From Akebia trifoliata (lineage: Eukaryota; Streptophyta; Magnoliopsida; Ranunculales; Lardizabalaceae), in NCBI GenBank assembly GCA_017979445.1, contig JADQWC010000560.1:1-64000 (forward strand): 64,000 nt of DNA. The letters are read 5' to 3'. How positions within the stretch are numbered: the first letter of the stretch is position 1; every line of letters starts with the position of its first letter. Below the pieces are notes generated by a model. The model ran no database searches. It had not been told where the DNA came from and saw nothing but the letters and a program-made list of their open reading frames with translations. Below, piece by piece: positions 45,971-57,389 of the stretch. Made by a program: the position numbers and the translations under genes.

Positions 45971-47246
45971 TGTAGCTATTTTGTGAGCTGTTAAAGAGTC
46001 TGTGAATGCTTGAAGGGATAGTGCGGCATATCATCCGGAGTGGTGTACTATCTTGAGATGTACGGTAGAGACCACCAAGCTCATACATGGTATGGGACGC
46101 GTATGAGAGTGGAGTCACAACTGGAATCCGGGTTTATTCCTCTCTATCTTTACCAGTGAACTTGTACTGTAAAGGTGGTCGTATACAAATGGTCTGTATA
46201 TTTGAGAATCACATGTACGCCTGATAGGCATAGACGAAGATGATTAGTCAGTGATCACTAACAATCTATAGTAGTCGAACGTTCTGACACATCGAAAAGA
46301 GACCCATTGTTTACGGTCAAGTCAAACGGTCAGCCTGAACTGGATAAATGGTCAACCAAACGTGGTAAATGCAGCGATCGACCACAAAATCAGGAACTAA
46401 AAGCTAGAAAAAAATTATAACTTCATGTTCCGACTGGGAGCGATCTAATCGTGAATCCCAACTCTCTAATTCCAATACTCTACCATTGTGTATTATGTAT
46501 TTGTTGCTTATTTTGATATATATAAAATGAAATGCATGTTTAATGTTTTCATTTGGTCAATTAGAATATATAAAAAGAAAATATTATAGTGAGTACTCTG
46601 CTGATGGATGTAATGTGAGCTTTAAAATGTTTAGTTGCTCATCCCGATATGTACCAGTTAATCATAGTTTATCTGTAAAACTTTACATATATTAAAATGA
46701 TTTAGTATGCTTATTCGTTCATACTAGAAGAGCTTATTGGCAGAAATTATTTTCTTCCTTACTGGATAACCATTGTTACTCACCCTTTCCTTCTCTATTT
46801 TTTTAGCTTCAAAGCCTACAGTTGGCGAGGCGGGAGTAGAACCAACGAGTGGGGATCATCTGGTGGGTCAGATAGACGACCAGAGTCCGTTACCTGGTGA
46901 GTACTGGGGCTATATCCCCTAGTGGTGTCAGTTCGTCTAGAGGTATTTTGGATTCTGTATTGAGTGTTAGGAATTTTGTTAGAGTGAGGAATCTCTGTAT
47001 AATCCTGTATATAAATTTTCTTCTTCCAGACTCTGATCTATCGTATGTTATTAGACGTATGTAGGCTTCCGCTAGTATATATTTTTATTTGTTTATGTGA
47101 ATGATTGTATGTCATTTATCAGGTGCAGGTTGAACGCTTTGGAATGCTAACATAAACAGAGGAGACCATGCTAAAATTTCGAGGTGCCACCTAATACCTC
47201 GAGATCTGACATGGGGATTCGTGTTAGCGTTTGGCGGGGCGCCACA
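44222..47246 (+). mobile_element. Probable solo LTR (about 3.0 kb) inserted in G1 gag
   Basis: The sequence between the two gag halves starts near TGTAAAACCCCAAAATTT (44221) and ends GGGGCGCCACA (47246), TG...CA ends typical of an LTR. There is no pol inside and no second copy. CTTTT (47247-47251) and TTCTT or CTTTG near 44216-44222 give only an imperfect target duplication, so the exact left edge is uncertain by a base or two. The 134-codon frame at 44915-45319 resembles no known protein. The strand is unassigned in fact; plus is used because TG...CA is symmetric. Confidence 0.5.
45934..45972. repeat. (TA)n microsatellite
   Basis: About 18 TA dinucleotides with one interruption, inside the probable solo LTR. 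Confidence 0.9.
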
Positions 47247-47830
47247 CTTTTCATGTCCTGCTGCTGTGACTGGTGTTGTTTGCTAGACTTTTCCACAACG
47301 TGTATGACCTTGCTCTTTCCTGTTGAGCTTCGAGGACCGTCTTCTAAGTGGATATATTTTTTCGCTCTCTCGAATAGTTCGTTCAAAGTCTTTGGCCTTA
47401 TTTTCACAAGAGATCTATACAACCTTGAGTTAGAGAATAGGGCATTTTTGAATGTCACTACTACCGTTCACTCGTCACAACTTTCTAACGACATTGCTTC
47501 TTCCCTGAACTTCCTGGTGAACTCCCTGAGGCTCTACCCTAAGTAGTGCATCAATATCTCATCCACTCTTCTTGTTGCCAATATACCGCACAACGAAGAT
47601 AGTATATAACTCCTCAAATGAGCTAATGGAACCGTATGGCAACTTGTGGAACTAGGTCAAAGCGTTTCCCTACAAACTCGAAGGGAACAACCTACACATT
47701 AACCCATCTTTCTCTTCTCACAATGCAAGTATCTGCCGGAAGTGAAACAAATGCTCCATCGGGTTCTTCATCCCAGAATAAGGGGTAAACCGCGGTGGTG
47801 CAAACTTCTTAGGAATTTCTTCAGCTAAAA
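47247..47830 (-). pseudogene. G1 gag, N-terminal and central part
   Basis: Read downwards from 47830: FTPYSGMKNPMEHLFHF, then LTWFHKLPYGSISSF (in pieces across shifts), LREFTRKFREEAMSLES and MTFKNALFSNSRLYRSL. KTLNELFERAKKYIHLED completes the classic retrotransposon gag block, the capsid-like region that packages RNA. Frame changes near 47680 and a stop near 47525 break it. Confidence 0.82.
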
Positions 47831-48317
47831 TATCTATTGAAAAATGATAATTCTGAATTCCCCGAACGACTTATGCTGTTACTGTACCCACATCAACACT
47901 TTTCATCATTTCCTTCTCCTTTTCTAATCATCTCTCTAACCTCTTCTCGAGTTAAACCTACTATGGGTTCAGTTCGAGTGGCTGCCGTAGTAACCTCTAT
48001 TCCATCTTCCCCTGTAGGGATTAATAATGGTGTGCTCCCTTACTAGAGGCATAGCCATATTTTCTTACCACCTGAGGATCCTTCGAGATGCTATCTCGTT
48101 CCACTTACTATCGATCATCGAGACAATGACTCAAGTTTCAGTTCTATTTTACCAAATTGTCCATCTTCTTCTACATCTCCTCCTACTGCTTTCTCATAGC
48201 CTCCAACATCGTCAGAAGCTGCTTGTCTACGGTCGGAGTCACTGGTGGGGGCGCATTGACTTCATTTGTTCTTCTGTATCTCATCATTATTTCAACTAAA
48301 ATCAATTTTTTATTGGT
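47831..48317 (-). other. G1 5' leader and start of gag, decayed
   Basis: Lies between the primer site and the recognisable gag block. No start codon or conserved reading frame could be fixed. The plus-strand open frames here (47837-48046, 48027-48299, 48157-48390) are shadows. Confidence 0.5.
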
Positions 48318-48336
48318 GTTCCCACGTACGGCACCA
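48318..48336 (-). other. G1 primer-binding site
   Basis: On the element strand TGGTGCCGTACGTGGGAAC, four bases after the LTR end. It begins TGG as tRNA-primed sites do. Confidence 0.7.
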
Positions 48337-48340
48337 GTTG

Positions 48341-48809
48341 TGTGCGGTCAGAATCCGGTGGACTACTTTGATGGTCCCAACCCGCACTAATCCAAAGTCG
48401 TTCCTAGCATTTCCTTCCTCGCGGTGGCCTGGTACCTGATATAGATACTCCGACGCTCAAGTTAGAGAAACAGAGGAATAAGAATCAGTATTGGCTAGCT
48501 TTTGATCTCTCCAGTCCCCCCTCAATAGTGTTATTTAATTCCCTACCTTACCTTAAGGTTTCCCCCTCTATAGGCTGCAATCATGGGATTTTTGCTAGTT
48601 CTGCAGGGTAGTTTATTTAATTGGGATATTCTGGATCAATCGAACTTATCTACAGAAATTCCCTCCGGGATTTTCGGGATTTACGTGTACGCAATAATAT
48701 TGCGATTTTCTTAAGGCTTGCCCTACCCTATCTGATAGGATTGGCTTTGTTTATCGCTTCGTTGCCCTGTTAGTCGGACTAGGGAGATCCCTACTTTGAC
48801 CTACCATGC
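48341..48809 (-). repeat. G1 5' LTR, cut by A2
   Basis: Matches 3515 to about 3985. The missing remainder (about 4103-3986 equivalent) should lie after A2, outside the window. The last five bases, CATGC (48805-48809), are the candidate A2 target duplication. Confidence 0.85.
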
Positions 48810-50544
48810 TGAAAGCGCCCTCGATCCACGGGGTGCGCGGATCCGCTTTTGACTCTTGAGGTTTAAGAGTCGCCACCTAGTTATTGTGGTCTAGGAACCA
48901 AACTGACTCTAACATGGATAAAAAGAACTAATCTACCACAAAAAATCTGAATTCGGGGATCATGTTACGGGATTGGAAGGTGTTAGGCACCAACCCGTCC
49001 GGCTAAAGCCGGTCTCTACTAACTTCCCAAATATATCACATTGCTAAAAACCTAGATAAAAATAAAAAAATTACATACCTTTCCGATAGCAAGGATTTTG
49101 TTCCCTCAGATCTGACAAAAAGAGCTCCTTGTACTGTACTCCCTTACTTCGTTCTGTCTCCGGATTTGACTTCGGATCTCCTAGATCAAGGTATCTCCTT
49201 GTTTTTGGATCTGAACTCTTCAAGTTTGTTGTGGATTTGGGGTGTTTTTGAAGGGATTTTAGGTGTTTTCTAGACTAAAATTGAAGGAGGGATGTTAGGT
49301 AAGGAGTTGGGAATCCAAAACTAGGGTTTATGGGGGGCTAAGGGAGCTTCTAGACCTACTTCTCTTAGGATTTATAATTTGATACGAAAATAGGGTGTGA
49401 GCACCTCTATTTATAGAATTTTTTTAAGGTTGATTTGGATAGAGTTAGTGTTTAATTAGAGATCTTTTAATTAGAGTTGTGTTTTAGTTAAAATTATTTT
49501 AGGTAGAATTGTGTTTTAATTAGAATTATTTTATGTAGAATTGTTTTTAAGTTAGAACTCTATTAGATAAAGTTATTATTTAATTAGAATTTTATTATGA
49601 CTTTTGGTCTTATTTGATTGACTTTTAATGTTTTGACTTTAGTCTTAATTGATTGACTTTTAATATTTTGACTTCAGTCTTGCTTAATTGACTTTAGTTT
49701 TGACTTTAGTCTCACTTGATTGACTTTAATACTTTGACTACAATCTTGCTTGATTGAATTTAAATTTTGGAGAACCCCCTTCCATTATTTCTTTAATTCT
49801 TTGGACCCCCAAATGGAGGGGTCCTTAAAGAAATATCCCACGAACCCTCAACAATTTTGCCTGAGAGTCCGATTAATCGATTTTTTAGGTTCAAAATTTT
49901 AAATTAATTTCATTAATGTTTCACTTTAATTATTTAATATTTTATTTATTAATTTCAAATTTTTTAATTATGAAAATTGTGAAATTACCGTTTTGCCCCG
50001 GAGAGGACTTTTCACGTTTTAAGTCAGTTTTTAATGTTCTAGGATGTTTTAGAATAGATTTTTCGTAAGGAATTCAATGGAAATATTATTTTGTGTCATT
50101 TATGAAGATTTTTGTGTGAAATGGTTGTGAACTTTATGAGGGGCATTTTCGTAATTTTGTCAAATTCTTTTAAAATGATGGTGAAATGATTTATTTGGTT
50201 TCGATTTGTTATTTTATGTGTTCGAGAGAGTTTTCCTAAGCGTAATGTAGGCTCTAGGGTTGTTTTGAGGTTAGGGGTATTTTGGTAATTTGATAATTTT
50301 TTAGTGATTTTTATCGTGAAGTTTCTTTTTGGTCTGCAAGATGATGATTTCTATGTTTTTGGGTCGTATTTTCCTAGCGTAGCGTGGTTTCTAAGGTTTT
50401 GTCAATTCGAGATACCTCATCCGGATTTCTGAAACACATCTGGTAACAAAATAAAGCAACGGAATACACATCCATCATTGGGAATCATTGCAATCGGATT
50501 GACGAGTTGATTAATCAGGCGAGTGCAAAAATGGGGTGTCTACA
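48810..50544 (-). repeat. A2 3' LTR (1735 bp)
   Basis: Plus-strand ends TGAAAGCGCCCTCGATCC and GGGGTGTCTACA. The minus-strand TATA box TATAAATA is at 49415-49408 and the GT donor (GGAAAG|GTATGT) at 49078. Confidence 0.9.
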
Positions 50545-50558
50545 AATGCCCCTCTTTG
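50545..50558 (-). other. A2 polypurine tract
   Basis: Element strand AAAGAGGGGCATT directly before the LTR. Confidence 0.8.
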
Positions 50559-50904
50559 GCAAAGGGTTGAAGAAAGCTAGATAGCAAATCTATTTTGGTA
50601 GATAGTGCGATATCTGAATGCCAAAGCTAGTGACAGTTTATTTTGCTGCCTGATTTAGCAATTCGTCGGGGTGTTCGGATCCTTGAGGGTAAAGCTCTCC
50701 CCGAATTAAAAGATTGTCAGGTCCTTGAGCGAGAGCTCTCACTGACAGTGTCAGATCCTTGAATTTTAGAGAATTCTCCCTGACTAAAAAGTGCAAGTGT
50801 GTGCACTGTGTGAAATTGAATAAAATCTGAGTAAAACAAAACTCGAAAAAATTTGAATGATATTTGAGACAAATCTGAGCAAAAGTTGGGAGAAAGTTAA
50901 ATGT

Positions 50905-51875
50905 CCTACTCTACCTACTCTAGGTGAAAGAGTAATAAATTTATATTTTTTTTAGAGTCTTATTCTACCTACTCAGAGTGAAAGAGTAATGCACTAAATT
51001 TTTTTGGGAAGTTCTACTCTACCTACCTGGAGTGAAAGAGTAATGAACTATTTTGTTTTTTTTTTTTTTTGGAAGTTCTACTCTACCTACTCGGAGTGAA
51101 AGAGTAATGAACTAGCTTTTTAGAAGTCCTACTCTACCTGCCCAGGGTGAAAGAGTAATGAACTAATTTTTTAGGAGTCCTACTCTACCTGCCCAGGGTG
51201 AAAGAGTAATGAACTAATTTTTTTTTTGGAAAGTTCTACTCTACTCTACCTACTTGGAGTGAAAGAGTAATGAACTAAAATTTTTTTTTGGGAAGTTCTA
51301 CTCTACCTATCCGGAGTGAAAGAGTAATGAACTAACCTTTTTAGAAGTCCTACTCTACTTGCCTAGGGTGAAAGAGTAATGAACTAATTTTTTTGGGAAG
51401 TTCTACTTTACCTACTCGGAGTGAAAGAGTAATGAACTAATTTTTTAGGAGTCCTACTCTACCTGCCCAGGGTGAAAGAGTAATGAACTAATTTTTTTTT
51501 GGAAAGTTCTATTCTACCTACTCAGAGTGAAAGAGTAATGAACCAAGCTTTTTGAGAGTCCTACTCTACCTGCCTAGGGTGAAAGAGTAATAAAATAATT
51601 TTTTTGGGAAGTTCTACTCTACCTACTCAGAGTGAAAGAGTAATGAACTAATTGTTTTGAGAGTCCTACTCTACCTGCCCAGGGTGAAAGAATAATGAAT
51701 TAATTTTTTTTGGAAGTTCTACTCTACCTACTCGGAGTGAAAGAGTAATGAACTAATTTTTTTGGGAGTCATACTCTACCTGCCCAAGGTGAAAGAGTAA
51801 TGAACTATATTTTTTTTTTGTGGAAATTCTACTCTACCTACTCGGAGTGAAAGAGTAATGAACTAATTCTTTTTG
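50905..51875 (-). repeat. A2 3' UTR tandem array, period about 50-66 bp, about 18 copies
   Basis: Plus-strand units such as TCTACTCTACCTACTCGGAG then TGAAAGAGTAATGAACTAA and a T-run of variable length. A second type has CTGCCCAGGGTG in place of CTACTCGGAGTG, and the two types partly alternate. TACTCT...AGAGTA forms an outer inverted repeat. The array is unrelated in sequence to the A1, A3 or B arrays but sits in the same place. Confidence 0.92.
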
Positions 51876-53259
51876 GGAACGAACAGGAGATTAACCTCGC
51901 ATTTGAAATTTTTTTTTTAATAAAAAGTTGGATTTTATGAAGGTCCGGTAAACATTTTAACTCTCTTTGAATCTGAGGAGTTTTCAAAATTGCTATCAAG
52001 AGGGTAACCTTTAATTCAAAGTTAACCTTATCCTTTGGGGTTGAAATTGACCAGGCATCAGAATAAAAATGCCCCTAGTTTGACAAGGAATATTGCACTG
52101 GGGATAATTGAATACAATTTGAAAATAAATGCCCCTAGTGTAAGGGGAGAAACTGTACTCTTTAGAAAAATGAAGTGCCCTTGTTATGAAAGTTTGAAAT
52201 CCTTGATTACCGCAAGCGCAATAAAGGTTTAACTTTTAATTTTGACTTTTTAGATTGAAAATTTTGAGTCAGGCTCAAAGACATTGGAACAAAATATTTC
52301 TTTCTGAAATTCATCATAGAATTTGTTCTTTCTCCCCGTCGATTCGCTTAGGGACATGAAACTCTTCAGATCAATCATAAACGAGATACTTGTATCCACT
52401 GAGTCTATATTTGGTTCAAACTGGATATTGAAACTTGATCATTCGGACTTCTGATATTTCGGCTCGGGCTACCTTTTCAGCTTCTCAACTAAACGGAGAT
52501 TTTCTTTTATTTTTTGATAGCTCTAAGTTTTGCCTAGATTGCCTATCCAGGTTTTCAATCTAGCGAGCATGCTCTAGCTTTTGCCTAGATCGCCTTTTTA
52601 GGTTTTCGATCTAGCGAGCTTACAATTTTTTCTTTTTTCCTTGCTTTGATTGTTGCCAAGGTCATCCTTTCAGATCTTCAACCTTGTGAGCTTACCTTAA
52701 TTTTTGCCTAAGCTGCCCTTTTTGGGTTTTCAACTTACCAGATTTTTTTCTTCTTCTTCCCTTCTGAACTTCTGGAGTTGCTATCTGATCTTGTTTTGCT
52801 ACCTTCCTTGACTTCTCGCACGGCACTTAGGAGGACTTTCATGGGTAAGCTTAGGACTAGGTATAAAAAGAAAGGGATTTTAAGGCTCAAAAACCCAAAT
52901 GCCCCTTGTGTGACATTTCCTTTTAAATTATTTTCTTTTTTCCTTGAATTTTCTTCCCCACTTTGACAATTTTTTCTTTTGAATTTTTTTTTTTTTTTAA
53001 AGATTTTTTCCTTGTCGGGGAATCTATTTTTATTTTTTTGATGTGGTCAGGCCTGAAGTAACTTCTCAGGTTGCCTACGTACCCCAGAATTTTGGGATCA
53101 GACCAAAACGTAGTTCGAATATTTTTCTCTCCTTAGGTTAGGTGATCGGGCTAAGAAAGAAGAAGGCATAATTTTTTTCTTTTTGAAAAGGCTACGAAAG
53201 GGTTGAGAAAGGATATATTGAACTGGATAATAAGAGAATTGATTCGGTTAAAGATGGCC
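51876..53259 (-). other. A2 3' region with about 50-bp hairpin repeats
   Basis: Non-coding. It has the GCCCCTAGTTTG blocks (52070, 52130) and about four hairpin repeats at 52490-52760 (GCCTAGATCGCC, AGGTTTTC(A/G)ATCTAGCGAGC). The T-rich stretches at 52970-53040 yield only low-complexity frames. Confidence 0.6.
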
Positions 53260-54690
53260 TCCTTAAATGTAGTACCGTTTTATTTGGTCAAGGTTGGTTG
53301 ATTCTAGTAATTCGATTCCATCATGATCTTGAAGTCTAACAGTTTTTCCAAATAATATTTCCTTGATGATTGAATCTCTCCAATTGAGTTCAAACTTTCT
53401 ATGATCGAGAAGAATACTCAAAAAAAAATTTGGGTAGTCTGATGCTTAGATCTTTGACTTATAAGTGATGAACTTTGACTTTCTTGTCAAACATGCAAGT
53501 GACTCCTCTCCATTGACTGACTCAATCTGTTTCTAACAATTAACTTCTATCAAGACCTTGAGATACAGGATTTTCCCTTTTAACCGATAAGATTGCTTCC
53601 ATATCATACTAGAGTGACTCTAGTAGAAGACTGTATTGAAGTGTAATATGTCCATAATGCGAATGGTAGCTTTTCTTGCCAATCCCGGTGTGATATGTGA
53701 TGACACATTTTTACGATGATTATCTTGAGATTTTTACTGCTTCAACCGTTCCATTGATCTGAGGATGATAGGGGGATGATTTGTGCTTCCGGATCTTCAA
53801 CTTTAAACATAGAGTAATGATTTATGCTTTGAAGTACGACCCATTATCAGAGATCAGTTCAAAAGGTACCCCTATATCGACTGATAATATGTGATTTGAA
53901 ACTCAAGATGTAGTAAGGATAGTGCTGATACATTTTATAACATCTTCTTTGATTCCATTGATATAGACGAGTATTTATTCCGTGTTGAACAACACCTAAG
54001 CTTGTACCTAACATACCCTCATATGATCACACGAACAAGTCTTTTGAAATTTCTGAGTAAATTCATTATCTCCTCGTGTTCCTTTAGGGATAAGATGATT
54101 TCTATTTGAATCTCTTTAGGAATTATTTTTTTGTTTCAAGGTCAAAGACCTTTCCTTTCTCGATTAAAGGTTGAGCCCGACTCTTATCTTTTTGTTCAGA
54201 AACGAAATCTATCAAATTATTAGTTAATTCGTTAATGCGCTCGAGGTATTCAAAAATTTCCTTTATCCGATTAATTTCAGATGGGGCAACAGACACCTCT
54301 ATAGACTCGATGAACTAACTTGACTCAATAGGAAAGAATAGACTCAATCTAAGGAAGACATGACCTTGCTGGAAAAAAAGGACTCGAGCTAACCCAAATG
54401 ACTCATGAAAACTCAAGACAAGTACCCACACGAGTTTGATTAAGACTGAGGACTGAGATATTGCTTATAACCGGTAGGATTGAAACACTATGATCTTCAA
54501 AGAACAACTGGATGATGTTGAGAAAATTTGAGGTCATTTCTGACTGTTGACTTGATATTGACGTTTACTCTAACTGACCGGATTTACAGCCATAGCTAGA
54601 CGATGGACGATTGAGCTTACATACAATGATAATCCTATATAACCCCATCAAATGTAGATTTAGTCAATTTCGATATTAACCCCTTGATAA
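53260..54690 (-). pseudogene. A2 pol remnants: integrase tail and stretch before RT
   Basis: Reverse complement of the A1 segment 34030-35510. It reads, on the minus strand, a decayed pre-RT stretch (54330-53990), then the same jump into integrase near 53960-53930. GVPFELISDNGSYFK-like sequence follows (53880-53820), then the end of integrase down to 53260. Shifts and stops are frequent. The breakpoint matches A1 base for base over CTCGTCTATATCAATGGAAT. Confidence 0.75.
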
Positions 54691-54815
54691 CATTTTTAAG
54701 AATCCTGAGATTTTATTGAATATATCATTTGTAAATCATTTTTCCTTCATTTTCTTTTCTTCTAGAAAACATTTTTTTTTGAAAAATCTTTTTCTTATGG
54801 AAAACACTTTTTCTG

Positions 54816-54817
<2 letters not shown>

Positions 54818-54861
<44 letters not shown>
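54818..54861. repeat. (TA)n microsatellite
   Basis: About 22 TA dinucleotides in the A2 leader. The open frames on both strands across it are by-products. Confidence 0.92.
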
Positions 54862-54864
<3 letters not shown>

Positions 54865-55119
54865 AGAGAACATTTCTTCTAAAAAATACTTTCCTTTTGT
54901 AAACCATTTCTCTTCTTTAAAAATGGGTTGAAACCCGAATTTAGAAAAGAATTTGATTTCCATTTTGATCTAAATGGCTCGACCCATCATGATTATTTGA
55001 TCTAGATGGACTGGGTCATTATAAATTATTGCAAAAAATAGATTCTTTATTGGGTCAGTGCACTCATTTTAATTTTCAAAAAAAAAAATTTTATCCTTGA
55101 GGACAACCATACATTCTTG

Positions 55120-55382
55120 ATCTCATCGTTGAGCAAGGGCCCACTTAAATACCTCTCGTCTTGAATAGACGTAGTCTATCCCCCTCGTACAGTAGGATAC
55201 AGCGGGGCAAGATCTTGCTTAGGCACCGGTTTTGACCAAGAAGTGCAATTGATATACTTAGACTATCTTTTATACCTACGGGTACGAGTCAAGAGTTGTA
55301 GCTTTCATAAATGGTTGGCATCCCACGAGGGGACCGACCACGTACTAGTACTACGTTGGCAATCAGGACATGTGACTGTGTG
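55120..55382 (-). other. A2 leader, part next to the CACTA insertion
   Basis: Reverse complement of A1 32800-33060 (ACGTAGTCTATCCCCCTCGTAC, GACCAAGAAGTGCAATTG). It ends in GTG (55380-55382), the CACTA target site. After the transposon the leader continues as GTGGCTTACAATAGGTCAAA, matching the uninterrupted copy at 16410 in A3. Confidence 0.85.
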
Positions 55383-55480
55383 CACTACAAGAAAATTGTT
55401 ATTTAGAAACGACAACGTAAAACGGTAATTAGCCGTTTTTAATTTAATACGGTTTTAAGCCGTTTTACTTTTAAAAACTG
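55383..55480 (+). repeat. CACTA left end with subterminal palindromes
   Basis: Terminal CACTACAAGAAAA, then AAACGGTAATTAGCCGTTTT and ACGGTTTTAAGCCGT. In CACTA elements subterminal repeats bind the accessory transposon protein; here that is inferred from position and form. Confidence 0.75.
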
Positions 55481-57008
55481 TTTCTAAAGAGACCCTTTTA
55501 CATGAAAAACTTCGAGAGGAGAGATTTTAAGTCTCATTTTCTAACAGGGAGAACAAAATCGTCGATTGGAACGAAAGCTCGACAACGATGTGTTGATTTC
55601 TGCAATTCCTCTCATTTTTCTCCTCTCATTTGAAACCCTAACTCTATTTCGACAAATTCGAAGTGTTTTCAATCGGATTTCAAACCCTACCTATTCTACC
55701 TGTAGATCGGCTGAGTCTCAACTTTCCTGCAAATCGAATCTCATATACAGTAAGTTTTCATTTTAGAATTAGAAACCTTCATTGGATCAAATTTTCTCTC
55801 TAATTCCCTCTAAATCGATGTTTCTTTTGTGATTTGGCTTAGAACTTTATGGATTCGTTTACAAATCTGTTAAATCTATGAATTGTATCTTCTTTCATCT
55901 TCGATCTTCTCGATTTTGAGAAAACGAAAGCAAACCCTATTCTTCATCTTGATTTCAGAAATCATATACTGATTTTTATCTCTTAAACTCCTCTTCTTCA
56001 TCTCGGTTTCAACATATTCAACTTAGACAGTTGTTGGGGCCAAATAGAAGTTCGAAGGAAGGCAAACCAATAAGAAACCTAAACAAAATCCTATTTTTCT
56101 TCAATTAATTTGTGATTTTGTTCTATTGAACCCTAGAATCTGCTATTTTTTCCAACTTCAACATAAATTTTGAATCATTATTTATTTTGAAAGGATAAGT
56201 TAAATTTCTCTCTCTATCGTTGTTTGTGTGTGTGTTTCAATTTCGAATTAATATTTCTATCATCAGTTTCTAGGGATTTTTTTTTATCAGTAGAAAATTT
56301 ATTGAAAAGATTTTAGATTAGATTTTGTAGCATAGCTATATGTTTCATGTAATTTGTCTGCAATTTTGTTGGTACCTTCATTTTAGTGGAAAATTCAGTG
56401 TTTAGGGTATCATCAGAATTATTGGAACTACTTTTGGGGAAAGGTTTGTCAAGTAATTTGCATAGTTTTACATGAAAAAGTTTATATAGAAGACTTGTGT
56501 AGACGGAGATCAGTGGTTGATATGGCTTAGTGGCTTTTACCCACCAAGATGAAGTGCACTACTATGGGATATATCCCTTATAAACAAGTGCACTTTGGTT
56601 TAATATCAAAAGTTAGTTTCGCTATAGTGTAGTTGTAGGTGTTTTTTCTCCAAATGTATTCGTAGAGGGAGGGAGGGGGGGGTGGATGAGGAGTCAAAGA
56701 GGGTACACGAAATTCCTTCTATAACAATTCAAAGTTATTACTATCACAATTCACTTGTTTCTTCCTACATCATACAAAGATAGATGTTTCAGTGTATTCT
56801 TTAAGAACAAATACATTCGATACTTGGGTAGGATAGTATTGCTAATTCTCATATAGACAAAAGGATCACTTGATTCTTAATTTATCATTCAATGCGCTCA
56901 GTTAACTTGTTTAGATCACTTGACAACCCTCCTATTTTATTATATGTATGACTTCCAATTCGATGTTGGTCAAGTGCATGGTGAAATCATGGGGAATTGA
57001 ACCAAGGT

Positions 57009-57262
57009 CTATGGTATTATAACAGGTTAGATGCATTTCTCCTTTGTCACTATGCCTCATGAGTTCCTTATGTGCATGTGTGTTCTACAAGCTTATTTGC
57101 AGATTTGGTATGTATAGTGTGGTTTCTACACCTCCTCTATGGTATTATAAGAGGTTAGCTGCATTTCTTCTTGGTCACTATGGCTCATGAGTTCCTCAAG
57201 TGTGTGTATGTTCTGCCAGCTTATTTGCATATTTGCTATGTATAGTGTGGTTTCTGCACCAC
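57009..57262 (+). repeat. Tandem duplication inside the CACTA element (two 128-bp copies)
   Basis: CTATGGTATTATAA begins both copies (57009 and 57137). Each contains CATGAGTTCCT and TGTATAGTGTGGTTTCT. It is non-coding, and the copies differ at about one base in eight. Confidence 0.8.
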
Positions 57263-57347
57263 TATTCTGTGGGTAAATAGTTGATTAGCTAACACCATTG
57301 GTGCTTAATATCCCTTCATTGGCTCAACAATTTGTGTTCCTTTGCAG

Positions 57348-57389
57348 GTTTTATTGACAACAAATGTTGATGGGTTGAGGTTTGTAAAG
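57348..57389 (+). other. Exon-like block in CACTA, family unknown
   Basis: 42 bases flanked by TTTGCAG before and GTAACC after, reading VLLTTNVDGLRFVK in frame 1. Similar blocks are at 58860-58914 (TQNDFAFNVSKVKEQVMQ, flanked by TTTTAG and GTTAAT) and 60201-60257 (SGYGDAGVCMHFKLLGLGQ, flanked by CAACAG and GTGCTT). They look like captured exons, but I cannot name the source. Confidence 0.35.

Larger units (their letters stand above)
3515..48809 (-). mobile_element. G1: old Ty3/gypsy LTR retrotransposon (Tat-like), interrupted by nested elements
   Basis: The element reads on the minus strand from a 5' LTR (48809-48341) through gag, protease, RT, RNase H and integrase to a 3' LTR (4103-3515). 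It carries an extra ORF on the opposite strand between pol and the 3' LTR, a layout known in the Tat lineage of plant Ty3/gypsy elements. The LTRs differ by roughly a fifth over their first 140 bases, so it is the oldest element here. gag is split by a probable solo LTR (44222-47246) and pol by 10291-42248. The 5' LTR is cut at 48809 by A2; its last approximately 130 bases should lie beyond the window. All reading frames carry stops or shifts, so it is dead. Confidence 0.85.

Noticed and set aside
54716..54963. Frames across the (TA)n tract on both strands
   Set aside because: Low-complexity translation of a microsatellite with A/T-rich flanks.
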